64,000 nt of DNA from positions 124,001-188,000 of the forward strand of contig NZ_JACOPG010000001.1 of assembly GCF_014287435.1 (NCBI RefSeq), in the 5' to 3' direction. The notes below the pieces were generated by a model. That model made no database searches. It worked only from the letters and a program-made list of their open reading frames with translations, and was not told the DNA's origin. Shown in pieces: positions 7,930 through 17,208 of this stretch (positions within the stretch are counted from its first letter, which is position 1; each line of letters starts with the position of its first letter). The translations under genes and the position numbers were made by a program. Source of the DNA: Roseburia lenta. GTDB taxonomy: Bacteria > Bacillota > Clostridia > Lachnospirales > Lachnospiraceae.

Positions 7930-10591
7930 AAGTGTAGATTTTGAACAATTAACGCCCATGATGCAGCATTACATACAGACTAAGGATGCCAATCCGGACT
8001 GTATCCTGTTTTATCGTCTGGGTGATTTCTATGAAATGTTCTTTGAGGATGCTGAGATCGTATCCAAGGAACTGGAACTGACTTTGACCGGAAAAAGTTG
8101 TGGGCTTGAGGAACGTGCTCCCATGTGTGGCGTGCCATATCACGCAGCAGAGACCTATCTGACACGCCTGGTACAAAGAGGTTATAAAGTGGCTGTCTGC
8201 GAACAGATCGAGGATCCAAAAGAAGCCAAGGGCATGGTAAAGCGTGCCGTGACCCGTATCGTAACACCGGGCACCAATATGGATGCTATGTCTTTGGACG
8301 AGTCCAAGAACAATTATATTATGGGCATCTTTTTCGACGGTGACAAATACGGTCTGTCGATCGCAGATGTGACGACGGCGGATTTCTTTGTTACAGAAGT
8401 GGATTCCAACCGTTCCTGTCTGGACGAGATCAATAAATATGTGCCATCGGAGATCATCTGCAATGAGAATTTTACCATCAGCGGTATCGATATTGCGGAT
8501 CTCAAAGAACGCATGCAGATCTCCATCGCAAAATTGGATGTTCATTATTTTGATGACCGTCTGGCTGTGGCTGTCTTGCTGGAACATTTCCACACCAGTC
8601 GGCTGTCTGCCCTTGGTCTGGAAGAGTTTCCTATGGGAAGTATTTCTGCCGGCGCTTTGATGAAGTATCTGACCGAGATCCAGAAGTCATCCTTGGAACA
8701 GTTCAACCATGTGCAGCCTTATCTCAATGGCAATTTTATGCTCTTGGATTCTTCGACCAGACGCAATCTGGAATTGGTCGAGACCTTGCGGGAAAAGCAA
8801 AAAAGAGGTTCCCTGCTCTGGGTCTTGGATAAGACCAAGACTGCCATGGGAGCAAGAATGCTCCGTTCTGATGTCGAACAGCCCCTGACCAATGCCGACT
8901 TGATCACTAACCGGCTGGATGCCGTGGACGAACTTTTACATAATATGATGGCAAGAGAAGAATTGCGGGAATACTTAAATCCGATCTATGATCTGGAACG
9001 TTTGAACACCCGTATCGTATATCAGACGGCAAATCCGCGTGATCTTCTGGCATTTAAAAATTCGGTTGCCATGCTGCCGGCGATCAAGACCGTGCTGGCA
9101 GACTTTAAGTCAAAAAATCTGGTGGAACTTTCTGAAAATATCGATAGTTTATCGGATATCTGTGCAGATATTGATGCGGCAATCTGTGAAGAACCACCGA
9201 TATCTTCCAGAGACGGCGGCATCTTAAAGGATGGTTACAATGAGGAAGTAGACCGCCTCAGAAAAGCCAAGACCGAGGGCAAAAAGTGGCTGGCAGAACT
9301 GGAAGTGAAAGAAAGAGAGCGTACCGGGATCAAAAATCTAAAGATCAAATACAACAAGGTTTTTGGCTATTATCTGGAAGTGACCAATTCCTATAAGGAT
9401 CTGGTACCAGCGGATTATCAGAGAAAACAGACGCTTGCCAATGCAGAACGTTTCTTTACCCCGGAATTAAAAGAGTTGGAAGATACCATTTTGGGAGCGG
9501 AAGATAAACTGATCTCCTTGGAATACGAATTGTTCCGGCAGTTGCGCAACCGCATTGCGTCGGAGGTGTCCCGTATTCAGACAACGGCAAAAGCCATTGC
9601 CAGACTGGATGTCTATGCATCCCTTGCCTATGTGGCAGAAAAGAACCATTATTGCAGACCAAAGATCAATACGCGCGGCCTGATTGACATCAAGGGTGGT
9701 AGACATCCGGTGGTCGAGCAGATGATGGATCAGCAGCTCTTTATTGATAACGACACCTATTTAGACAACAAAAAGCAGCGTGTTTCCATCATTACCGGTC
9801 CAAATATGGCAGGAAAATCTACCTATATGCGCCAGAGTGCATTGATCGTACTCATGGCACAGATCGGATGCTTTGTTCCGGCAAAGTCAGCAAATATCGG
9901 TATTGTAGACCGTATCTTTACCCGTGTAGGTGCATCGGACGATCTGGCGAGCGGACAGTCCACCTTTATGGTAGAGATGAATGAGGTAGCAAACATTTTG
10001 CGCAACGCTACCAAGGACTCCCTTTTGATCTTGGATGAGATCGGACGGGGAACAAGTACCTTTGACGGACTCAGCATTGCCTGGGCAGTAGTCGAGCATA
10101 TCAGCAATGTCAAACTGATCGGAGCCAAGACCTTATTTGCCACCCATTATCACGAATTGACGGAGTTGGAAGGCAAATTAGAGGGTGTACATAATTACTG
10201 CATTGCCGTAAAAGAAAACGGTGATGATATTGTATTTTTACGAAAGATCGTCCCGGGCGGCGCGGACAAGAGTTATGGTATCGCGGTTGCCAAATTGGCA
10301 GGTCTGCCGGATGAGGTCATTGATCGTGCCAACCGCATTGTGACCCAGCTTTGTGAAAATGATATTGTAGACCTGGCAAAAAATATTGCGGTCGAAGGGC
10401 AGACGACAGGCGGCAAAAAACAGACCAAGCCACTGGATGATGTAGACAAGGCACAGATGTCCTTTTTGGATACGGTCAGTGATGATGCGATCATTGACGA
10501 ACTCCGCAATCTGGACATCAGTCATATGACACCACTGGAAGCAATGAATGCGCTCAATGAACTACAGGTAAAGGTAAGAAATCGATGGTAA
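7919..10591 (+). CDS. mutS: DNA mismatch repair protein MutS
   Basis: An 890-residue MutS that recognises base mismatches and small loops and recruits MutL. The N-terminal mismatch-binding domain has the family start MMQHYIQTKDANPDCILFYR and the Phe-x-Glu motif in GDFYEMFFEDA. The connector, lever and clamp follow, then the ATPase with Walker A GPNMAGKS at residues 627-634 and the DEIGRGTSTFDG block. Length is normal for bacterial MutS1. The start overlaps the previous gene by 11 nt and the end overlaps mutL by 7 nt, so the pair is tightly coupled. Confidence 0.98.
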   Translation: MNHKSVDFEQLTPMMQHYIQTKDANPDCILFYRLGDFYEMFFEDAEIVSKELELTLTGKSCGLEERAPMCGVPYHAAETYLTRLVQRGYKVAVCEQIEDPKEAKGMVKRAVTRIVTPGTNMDAMSLDESKNNYIMGIFFDGDKYGLSIADVTTADFFVTEVDSNRSCLDEINKYVPSEIICNENFTISGIDIADLKERMQISIAKLDVHYFDDRLAVAVLLEHFHTSRLSALGLEEFPMGSISAGALMKYLTEIQKSSLEQFNHVQPYLNGNFMLLDSSTRRNLELVETLREKQKRGSLLWVLDKTKTAMGARMLRSDVEQPLTNADLITNRLDAVDELLHNMMAREELREYLNPIYDLERLNTRIVYQTANPRDLLAFKNSVAMLPAIKTVLADFKSKNLVELSENIDSLSDICADIDAAICEEPPISSRDGGILKDGYNEEVDRLRKAKTEGKKWLAELEVKERERTGIKNLKIKYNKVFGYYLEVTNSYKDLVPADYQRKQTLANAERFFTPELKELEDTILGAEDKLISLEYELFRQLRNRIASEVSRIQTTAKAIARLDVYASLAYVAEKNHYCRPKINTRGLIDIKGGRHPVVEQMMDQQLFIDNDTYLDNKKQRVSIITGPNMAGKSTYMRQSALIVLMAQIGCFVPAKSANIGIVDRIFTRVGASDDLASGQSTFMVEMNEVANILRNATKDSLLILDEIGRGTSTFDGLSIAWAVVEHISNVKLIGAKTLFATHYHELTELEGKLEGVHNYCIAVKENGDDIVFLRKIVPGGADKSYGIAVAKLAGLPDEVIDRANRIVTQLCENDIVDLAKNIAVEGQTTGGKKQTKPLDDVDKAQMSFLDTVSDDAIIDELRNLDISHMTPLEAMNALNELQVKVRNRW

Positions 10592-12486
10592 GAAATAAGA
10601 TAGCGGTTCTGGAAAAATCGACAATAGATAAGATCGCGGCAGGAGAGGTCGTTGAAAGACCTTCCTCTGTCGTAAAGGAACTTGTGGAAAATGCGATCGA
10701 TGCAGGGGCATCTGCCATCACGGTCGAGATCAAGGATGGCGGCAAATCCTATATCCGCATTACAGACAACGGCTGTGGCATCCCGGAGGACGAATTGTCT
10801 GTCGCTTTTATGCGCCATTCTACGTCAAAACTCCGGGACGCATCCGAACTGGCGGATATCCATACCCTAGGCTTTCGCGGTGAGGCGCTTTCCAGCATCA
10901 GTGCGGTCTCCAGGGTAGAAATGATCACCAAACCGGCAGATACCCTTATGGGCGTGCGCTATGTGATCGAGGGCTCTAAGGAAGTATCTTTGGATAAGAT
11001 CGGGGCACCGGATGGAACGACGATCATGGTCTATCAGTTGTTCTTTAACACCCCGGCACGCAAGAAATTTTTAAAGACAGACACGACGGAAGCCTCCTAT
11101 ATTTCCGAACTGATGGAGCGGCTGGCACTGTCGCACCCGGATATTTCTTTCTGCTTTATTTCCAATAAAAAAGAAAAGATACATACCTCCGGCAATGGCA
11201 ATCTCATGGATACCATTTATCAGATCTACGGCAGACAGATCGCATCCAACCTGCTTGCGGTAGAAAAGGAGACCGACCTTTTAAAAGTCAGCGGTTTTAT
11301 CGGTAATTCCAATGTGGCGCGCGGCAACCGCAGTCTGGAGAATTTTTATATCAACGGCAGATATATCAAGAGTCCCCTGCTTTCCAAGTCTGTGGAAGAA
11401 GGTTATGTAGGCTATCTGATGCAGCATCAGTATCCTTTCTGTGTACTAATGATCACGACCAAGGAAGCATCTGTGGATGTGAATGTACATCCGACCAAGC
11501 AGGAAGTCCGCTTTGATGATGAGATGGCAATCGCGGACATCTTTAAGTCGCTGATCTTTGAACGTCTGTATCAAAGAGAGGACATTGCAGAGGTGACCTT
11601 AGATGAAAATGTGCAGGCTGCTTCTTTGCGTAAGACGACAGAGAACGATGCGACAGATCCGGGGAGTGAGTCTATAACATGCGAACCGGAGAGCAAAAAA
11701 GAAGAAACCATAATAGAAGTGGCACCGGAACCTTTTGAAAAGTCCCGTCTGGAAAAAATGCGCCAGAAGATCACGGCACAGATCCATGCGGACACGCCAT
11801 ACGAAAGAAAGTACCAGGAGTATTATCAGGAAAAGGAAAAAGAGCAGGACCAGAGCCGGGAGGAAAAGGTTACTTATGAGCAGACCTCGTTTTTATCCGA
11901 GCAGGCGCGTGCCAAGCACCGTATCATCGGACAGGTCTTTGATACCTACTGGCTGATCGAGCATGACAATAAGTTGTATATCATCGACCAGCATGCCGCC
12001 CATGAAAAAGTCTTATTTGAGCGCATGATGAAGCAGTTGCAGGATAAGGAGATGACGACACAATACGTCAGCCCGCCGATCATTGTATCACTGACCAGAG
12101 CAGAGCAGGATATCCTGAAACGCTACGAGGAAGTCTTTTCGGAATTGGGCTATGTCATTTCCTCTTTTGGTGGCAATGAATTTGCCATTGAGGGTGTGCC
12201 GGGCAATCTCTTTTCCTTTGATGTCAAAGAATTTTTTATGGAACTGCTGGCTTCCTGCGGCGAATTAAAAGGCAATGACGGTCACGATATGATCGTAGAA
12301 AAAGTGGCTTCCATGTCCTGCAAGGCGGCGGTCAAGGGAAACAACCGCCTGTCTTATCCGGAGATCGAGGAATTGCTGGATGAATTGTTATCCTTGGAAA
12401 ATCCTTACCATTGCCCACATGGCAGACCGACGATCATAGCCATGACCAAATATGAATTAGAGAAGAAATTTAAGAGGATCGTATAA
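10585..12486 (+). CDS. mutL: DNA mismatch repair protein MutL (endonuclease type)
   Basis: A 633-residue MutL. The N-terminal GHKL ATPase shows IDKIAAGEVVERP, the DNGCGIP loop and TLGFRGEALSSIS. A charged linker of roughly residues 340-430 joins it to the C-terminal dimerisation domain, which carries the metal-dependent nicking motif DQHAAHEKVLFE (DQHAxxExxxxE) and the CPHGRP motif near the end. This organism therefore probably uses a nicking MutL rather than MutH. The start is 7 nt inside mutS; the stop is 2 nt before miaA. Confidence 0.98.
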   Translation: MVRNKIAVLEKSTIDKIAAGEVVERPSSVVKELVENAIDAGASAITVEIKDGGKSYIRITDNGCGIPEDELSVAFMRHSTSKLRDASELADIHTLGFRGEALSSISAVSRVEMITKPADTLMGVRYVIEGSKEVSLDKIGAPDGTTIMVYQLFFNTPARKKFLKTDTTEASYISELMERLALSHPDISFCFISNKKEKIHTSGNGNLMDTIYQIYGRQIASNLLAVEKETDLLKVSGFIGNSNVARGNRSLENFYINGRYIKSPLLSKSVEEGYVGYLMQHQYPFCVLMITTKEASVDVNVHPTKQEVRFDDEMAIADIFKSLIFERLYQREDIAEVTLDENVQAASLRKTTENDATDPGSESITCEPESKKEETIIEVAPEPFEKSRLEKMRQKITAQIHADTPYERKYQEYYQEKEKEQDQSREEKVTYEQTSFLSEQARAKHRIIGQVFDTYWLIEHDNKLYIIDQHAAHEKVLFERMMKQLQDKEMTTQYVSPPIIVSLTRAEQDILKRYEEVFSELGYVISSFGGNEFAIEGVPGNLFSFDVKEFFMELLASCGELKGNDGHDMIVEKVASMSCKAAVKGNNRLSYPEIEELLDELLSLENPYHCPHGRPTIIAMTKYELEKKFKRIV

Positions 12487-12488
12487 TT

Positions 12489-13433
12489 ATGAGCAAGAAA
12501 CCACCTTTGATCATCCTTGCCGGACCAACGGCAGTAGGAAAGACAGAACTTTCTATCTCTCTTGCAAAAGCAATCGGAGGCGAGATCATTTCCTGTGATT
12601 CTATGCAGGTCTACAAATATATGGATATCGGTTCCGCCAAGATCCGGCCGGAGGAAATGGATGGCATCAGGCATTATCTGGTAGATGAGTTGTTGCCGGA
12701 TGAGGAATTTCATGTGGCGCGCTTTGTCGCTATGGCAAAAGAGGCTATGGCAGAGATCTATGAGCGCGGGCATATTCCCATTGCAGTCGGCGGTACGGGC
12801 TTTTATATTCAGGCACTTTTGTATGATACGGATTTTTCCAAAGAAGACAGTGACGGAAAGATCCGGGCGGAATTAGAAGCCTTTGCAAAGGCGGAGGGTG
12901 CACTTGCCTTGCACGATCGTCTGCGACAGGTTGATCCCGCCAGCGCGGATGCCATCCATCCCAATAATATCAAACGTGTGATAAGGGCACTGGAATATTA
13001 CCGGATGCACGGCAAGCCGATCTCCCTACATAATCAGGAACAAAGACAAAAAGAATCACCTTATGATTTCCGTTATTTTGTTTTAAATGACGACAGGGAA
13101 AATCTTTACAGACGCATTGATAAGCGAGTGGATCAGATGATGGAAGAAGGACTTTTGGATGAGGTCGATCATTTGCAGAAAATGGGCTATACCAAGGATA
13201 TGGTGTCTATGCAGGGACTGGGTTACAAGGAACTCTTTGATGTTTTAGATGGAAGTTGCAGTCTGGAGGAAGGTATCTACCGCATCAAAAGAGATACCAG
13301 ACATTTTGCCAAACGGCAGTTGACCTGGTTTCACAGCAAACCGGAAGTTATCTGGATCAATAAGGCGGATTTTTCCTATGACAATGCCGCTATTTTGACC
13401 TACATGATAAAAAATATGCAAAAAGAAAACTAG
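12489..13433 (+). CDS. miaA: tRNA dimethylallyltransferase MiaA
   Basis: A 314-residue enzyme that transfers a dimethylallyl group to N6 of A37 in tRNAs reading U-starting codons. The P-loop GPTAVGKTELS is near residue 11, then SCDSMQVYKYMDIGSAK, the prenyl-site motif AVGGTGFYIQALLY, and a C-terminal KRDTRHFAKRQLTWF, all typical. It follows mutL by 2 nt, as in many Firmicutes. The hfq gene found next to miaA in Bacillus is absent; a PLP lyase follows instead. Confidence 0.97.
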   Translation: MSKKPPLIILAGPTAVGKTELSISLAKAIGGEIISCDSMQVYKYMDIGSAKIRPEEMDGIRHYLVDELLPDEEFHVARFVAMAKEAMAEIYERGHIPIAVGGTGFYIQALLYDTDFSKEDSDGKIRAELEAFAKAEGALALHDRLRQVDPASADAIHPNNIKRVIRALEYYRMHGKPISLHNQEQRQKESPYDFRYFVLNDDRENLYRRIDKRVDQMMEEGLLDEVDHLQKMGYTKDMVSMQGLGYKELFDVLDGSCSLEEGIYRIKRDTRHFAKRQLTWFHSKPEVIWINKADFSYDNAAILTYMIKNMQKEN

Positions 13434-13448
13434 GAGAATAGATCAGAT

Positions 13449-14726
13449 ATGAAAGAAATGTATAAAAACTTTGGGATCGCGGATGCCGTTTCAGATTTTT
13501 GTCTGGAGGTGGAGGCATCCCTCAAAGATAGATTTGAAAAACTGGATGAGGTTGCAGAGTACAATCAGATGAAGGTGCTGGCAGCCATGCAGAAACACCG
13601 CGTGAGTGCCGAGTGCTTTAACGGAACCACCGGCTATGGCTATAACGATCTGGGGCGTGATACCTTAGAGGAGGTTTATGCGACCTGCTTTAAAGGAGAA
13701 GCCGCACTGGTACGTCCGCAGATCACCTGTGGGACACATGCGCTGGCATTGGCACTGATGTCAAATGTCCGTCCGGGTGACGAGATCTTATCCCCGGTCG
13801 GAAAACCATACGATACTTTAGAAGAGGTGATCGGTATCCGCCCGTCTAAGGGATCTTTGGCAGAATATGGTGTGACCTATGCCCAGGTCGATCTGCTTGC
13901 CGATGGCGGATTTGATTTTGATGGGATCAGAAATGCCATCAATGACCGCACAAAACTCGTGACCATCCAGCGTTCTAAGGGCTACGCTTCCAGACCAACA
14001 TTATCGGTAGAACGCATTGGTCAGTTGATCTCCTTTATCAAGGAGGTCAAGCCGGATGTCATCTGTATGGTCGATAACTGTTATGGCGAATTTGTAGAAA
14101 AGAGAGAGCCACTGGAAGTCGGCGCTGATATGATCGTCGGTTCCCTCATCAAAAACCCGGGCGGTGGACTGGCACCGATCGGCGGCTATATTGTCGGAAA
14201 GAAAGAATGTGTCGAAAATGCGGCATACCGTCTGACCTCACCGGGACTGGGCAAGGAAGTCGGTGCATCCCTTGGCATGATGCAGTCTTTCTTCCAGGGA
14301 TTTTTCCTGGCTCCAACGGTGGTAAACGCAGCCTTAAAGAGTGCCATCTTTGCGGCAAATGTATTTGAACGACTGGGCTTTGCCGTCATCCCGAACGGTA
14401 GTGCGTCCAGACATGACATCATTCAGGCAGTGACTTTTGAAAAGCCGGAAGGATTGATCGCTTTTTGCCAGGGGATCCAGGCAGCAGCACCGGTAGATTC
14501 CTATGTGACACCGGAGCCGTGGGATATGCCGGGCTATGACAGTCAGGTCATCATGGCGGCAGGTGCTTTTGTCCAGGGATCTTCCATCGAACTCAGCGCA
14601 GACGGACCGCTCCGCCCGCCATATACAGCCTTTTTCCAGGGCGGACTTACCTGGTATCACGGCAAACTCGGTATCATGATGGCACTGCAAAAACTTTATG
14701 ATGCCAATCTTGTTAAGGGTATTTAA
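13449..14726 (+). CDS. PLP-dependent lyase, methionine gamma-lyase/YnbB family
   Basis: A 425-residue fold-type I PLP enzyme related to B. subtilis YnbB, annotated elsewhere as aluminium-resistance or methionine gamma-lyase-like protein. Visible features are the glycine-rich substrate/PLP region FNGTTGYGYNDLGRDTLE, the cofactor Asp in MVDNCYGEF and the likely Schiff-base lysine in MIVGSLIKNPGGG. It would cleave a sulfur amino acid or similar substrate, but the true substrate is unknown. The ATG at 13449 has AGGAG 11 nt upstream. Its position after miaA mirrors Bacillus, where ynbB lies close to miaA and hfq. It is the last gene of the operon starting at 5054; the next promoter overlaps its 3' end. 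Confidence 0.88.
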   Translation: MKEMYKNFGIADAVSDFCLEVEASLKDRFEKLDEVAEYNQMKVLAAMQKHRVSAECFNGTTGYGYNDLGRDTLEEVYATCFKGEAALVRPQITCGTHALALALMSNVRPGDEILSPVGKPYDTLEEVIGIRPSKGSLAEYGVTYAQVDLLADGGFDFDGIRNAINDRTKLVTIQRSKGYASRPTLSVERIGQLISFIKEVKPDVICMVDNCYGEFVEKREPLEVGADMIVGSLIKNPGGGLAPIGGYIVGKKECVENAAYRLTSPGLGKEVGASLGMMQSFFQGFFLAPTVVNAALKSAIFAANVFERLGFAVIPNGSASRHDIIQAVTFEKPEGLIAFCQGIQAAAPVDSYVTPEPWDMPGYDSQVIMAAGAFVQGSSIELSADGPLRPPYTAFFQGGLTWYHGKLGIMMALQKLYDANLVKGI

Positions 14727-14738
14727 TTATGCTAATAT
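14710..14738 (+). promoter_or_regulatory. Sigma-A promoter of the mreB cell-shape operon
   Basis: TTGTTA at 14710-14715 and TAATAT at 14733-14738 are separated by 17 nt, with TGC directly before the -10. The -35 lies inside the last codons of the upstream PLP lyase. The expected start near 14745 leaves a short leader before the mreB ATG at 14789. Confidence 0.65.
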
Positions 14739-14788
14739 AAAATAATGTAGCCAAGAACGTTTTGACAAAGGCAACGGAGGAAGAACAA

Positions 14789-15802
14789 ATGAGCAATTCA
14801 TATGGAATTGATATGGGAACCAATAACCTTAAAATTTATAGCAGCAACAGCAGTGAGATCATCAATGTGAAAAATACCATCGCCATTGTAGACAAAGATC
14901 AGATGTATGCCTATGGCGATGATGCATATTCTATGTATGAGAAGGCACCGGAGACGATCGCTGTCTCATTTCCGATCGTATCTGGTGTGATCGCTGATTT
15001 TGATAATATGCAGACCATGTTATTTGAGGTCTTAGAAAAGAAAGCAAAGGCAAGGATCAAGGGATCGGACATCGTGGTTGCCGTTCCTACCGACATCACA
15101 GAGGTAGAAAAAAAGGCATTTTACGATATGTTTGCCCGTTCCAAGACCAAGCCACACAGTGTGCTTTTATGTGAAAAGCCACTGGCAGATGCCATTGGTA
15201 TGGATCTGGATATCACAGAACCGACCGGTGTCATGGTCGTTGATTTTGGCGCCGATACGACAGAGATCTCTGTGATTTCCCTGGGCGGACTGGTACTGAC
15301 AGAATTATTGCCATTTGGCGGCAATCATCTGGATGATGCCATCGTGACACACATGAAGCGCAAGTTTAATCTTTTGATCGGACGCAAGACAGCCTGTCAG
15401 TTAAAAGAGAATATCGGCAGTGCAATGCCTGGCAAAGAGGCTTCTATGACGGTAGTCGGACGTGATGTGGTAAGCGGTCTGCCGATCGAAATGGAAGTGC
15501 AGGCATCTACCGTTTATGACGGTATCAAGTCTGATCTGGAAAATCTTTGCAATTCCATCAAGATGATCTTGGAGAAGGTTCCGCCGGAACTCGCAAAAGA
15601 TATCGTGTATTCCGGTATTTATCTGACCGGTGGCAGTGCAGCCATCGCAGATCTTTCCGATCTGTTCACAGAAGTGACAAACATTAAGGTTAATGTTAGT
15701 GAGCATGCAAAAGAGACAACGGCTCTGGGACTGGAAAAAGTTTTGACAGATGCCAAATACAAACGCTTTGGCTATAGTATGCGAACAAGAATTTTTAAAT
15801 AA
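14789..15802 (+). CDS. mreB: MreB-family actin homolog (divergent)
   Basis: A 337-residue bacterial actin that should polymerise at the inner membrane and guide side-wall synthesis. The ATG at 14789 is chosen for the CGGAGG ribosome-binding site 8 nt upstream and because the sequence from SNSYGIDMGTNNLKIY matches the MreB N-terminus. The family blocks PLADAIGMDLDITEPTG, SLGGLVLTELLPFGGNHLDD, NLLIGRKTA and the C-terminal LTGGSAA are clear. The phosphate-2 motif, normally DxGGGTT, reads DFGADTT at residues 152-158, an unusual change in the nucleotide site. The protein is first in an operon with mreC, mreD, PBP2 and rodA, which makes the shape role secure. Confidence 0.9.
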   Translation: MSNSYGIDMGTNNLKIYSSNSSEIINVKNTIAIVDKDQMYAYGDDAYSMYEKAPETIAVSFPIVSGVIADFDNMQTMLFEVLEKKAKARIKGSDIVVAVPTDITEVEKKAFYDMFARSKTKPHSVLLCEKPLADAIGMDLDITEPTGVMVVDFGADTTEISVISLGGLVLTELLPFGGNHLDDAIVTHMKRKFNLLIGRKTACQLKENIGSAMPGKEASMTVVGRDVVSGLPIEMEVQASTVYDGIKSDLENLCNSIKMILEKVPPELAKDIVYSGIYLTGGSAAIADLSDLFTEVTNIKVNVSEHAKETTALGLEKVLTDAKYKRFGYSMRTRIFK

Positions 15803-15814
15803 AGGTAGGATTTT

Positions 15815-16669
15815 ATGAAGCGCAGAGGAAAATCTTCTTTTCCAAGTAAATATATTTTATTGCTTTTGACGGTGATCTGTATCATGCTGCTCTTTGCCGG
15901 CTATGCGACCGGTTATGCGGGAGAACCGATACGGACCATCTGTAACTATGTCTTTGTGCCAATGCAAAAGGGCTTGGACTATGTGGGTGAATCTATCTCC
16001 ATCAACAGTGATGATACCAAGACCAAGGAGCAGTTGATCGCAGAGAATGCGCAGTTACAGGAGCAGATAGACGAACTTTCCACACAACTGACCAATACCA
16101 GATTGCAGCAATCCGAACTGGATACTTTGCGGGAGTTGTATGATCTGGATCAGACTTATGCAGACTACAAGACGACCGGGGCACACGTGATCGGCAAGGG
16201 AACCAGCAACTGGTTTAATACCTTTACGATCGACAAAGGCTCCAAGGATGGGATCAAGGTAGATATGAACGTCATCGCAGGAAGCGGACTGGTCGGCATC
16301 GTGACAGACGTGGGCAAGAATTATGCGGTAGTACGTGCTATTATCGATGATACCAGCAATGTCAGCGGTATGATCTTATCCAACAATGACAACTGTATCG
16401 TATCCGGTAATCTCAAGTCCATGACGGAATCCAACATGATCACTTTTTCTAATTTAGAAGACAGTGAGGATAAGGTTTCCACAGGAGATTCTGTTGTTAC
16501 CAGCAACATCAGTGACAAGTATCTGCCAGGACTTTTGATCGGCTATGTGACAGATATCACAGAGGACAATAACAATCTGACCAAATCGGGCGAGATCACA
16601 CCGGTGGTCGATTTTAAACATTTACAGGATGTGCTTGTGATCATGCAGTTAAAGGAGACAGGTAAGTAG
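15815..16669 (+). CDS. mreC: Rod shape-determining protein MreC
   Basis: A 284-residue bitopic protein. One transmembrane helix (about residues 11-31, YILLLLTVICIMLLFAGYA) is followed by a coiled coil (about 65-105) and the extracellular double beta-barrel MreC core with GTSNWFNTFTIDKGSKDGI and GSGLVGIVTDVG. MreC links the MreB cytoskeleton to PBP2 and RodA outside the membrane. It lies 12 nt after mreB and 2 nt before mreD. Confidence 0.95.
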   Translation: MKRRGKSSFPSKYILLLLTVICIMLLFAGYATGYAGEPIRTICNYVFVPMQKGLDYVGESISINSDDTKTKEQLIAENAQLQEQIDELSTQLTNTRLQQSELDTLRELYDLDQTYADYKTTGAHVIGKGTSNWFNTFTIDKGSKDGIKVDMNVIAGSGLVGIVTDVGKNYAVVRAIIDDTSNVSGMILSNNDNCIVSGNLKSMTESNMITFSNLEDSEDKVSTGDSVVTSNISDKYLPGLLIGYVTDITEDNNNLTKSGEITPVVDFKHLQDVLVIMQLKETGK

Positions 16670-16671
16670 TC

Positions 16672-17208
16672 ATGGAGATCAAGGGTATCATAAAATATAT
16701 TCTTGTGGTTCTTGCTATCGTCATTGTAGGATTTTTATTGCAGACGACCGTGTTCCCACACATGGAACTGGGAGGTGTCACACCCAATATCATGGTCATC
16801 ATCATCACTTCTTACGGATTGATGCGAGGACGCAAACAAGGGATGATCATAGGCTTTTGCAGTGGACTGATTTTGGATTTCTTTAGCGGTACGACTTTTG
16901 GATTATATGCGATCCTCTATCTTTATCTGGGATTTTTGTGTGGTCTGTTCAAGAAGATCTTCTTTGGTGATGATATCAAATTACCGCTTGCCCTGATCGG
17001 TCTGAGTGACCTGATCTATGGGATTGCAGTCTTTGTCGTTCTGTTTTTATTCCGTGGAAGATACGACTTCCTCTTTTATCTGACCAACCTTATTTTACCG
17101 GAGGTCACTTATACGATTTTGGTTGCCATCCCGATTTATTATGTCATCTTAAAGATCAATCAGCGATTGGACAAAGATAATAAAAGGAGTTCTAGAAAAC
17201 TTGTTTGA
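16672..17208 (+). CDS. mreD: Rod shape-determining protein MreD
   Basis: A 178-residue, five-to-six-helix membrane protein of the MreD family, about the usual length. The segment MVIIITSYGLMRGRKQGMI followed by FCSGLILDFFSGTTFGLYA is the family's conserved core. It is part of the elongasome with MreC and RodA. The stop lies 8 nt inside the PBP2 gene, whose ribosome-binding site is within mreD. Confidence 0.92.
   Translation: MEIKGIIKYILVVLAIVIVGFLLQTTVFPHMELGGVTPNIMVIIITSYGLMRGRKQGMIIGFCSGLILDFFSGTTFGLYAILYLYLGFLCGLFKKIFFGDDIKLPLALIGLSDLIYGIAVFVVLFLFRGRYDFLFYLTNLILPEVTYTILVAIPIYYVILKINQRLDKDNKRSSRKLV

Noticed and set aside
7949..8593. A 214-codon minus-strand open frame opposite mutS
   Set aside because: Antisense shadow of a highly conserved gene with no family motif.
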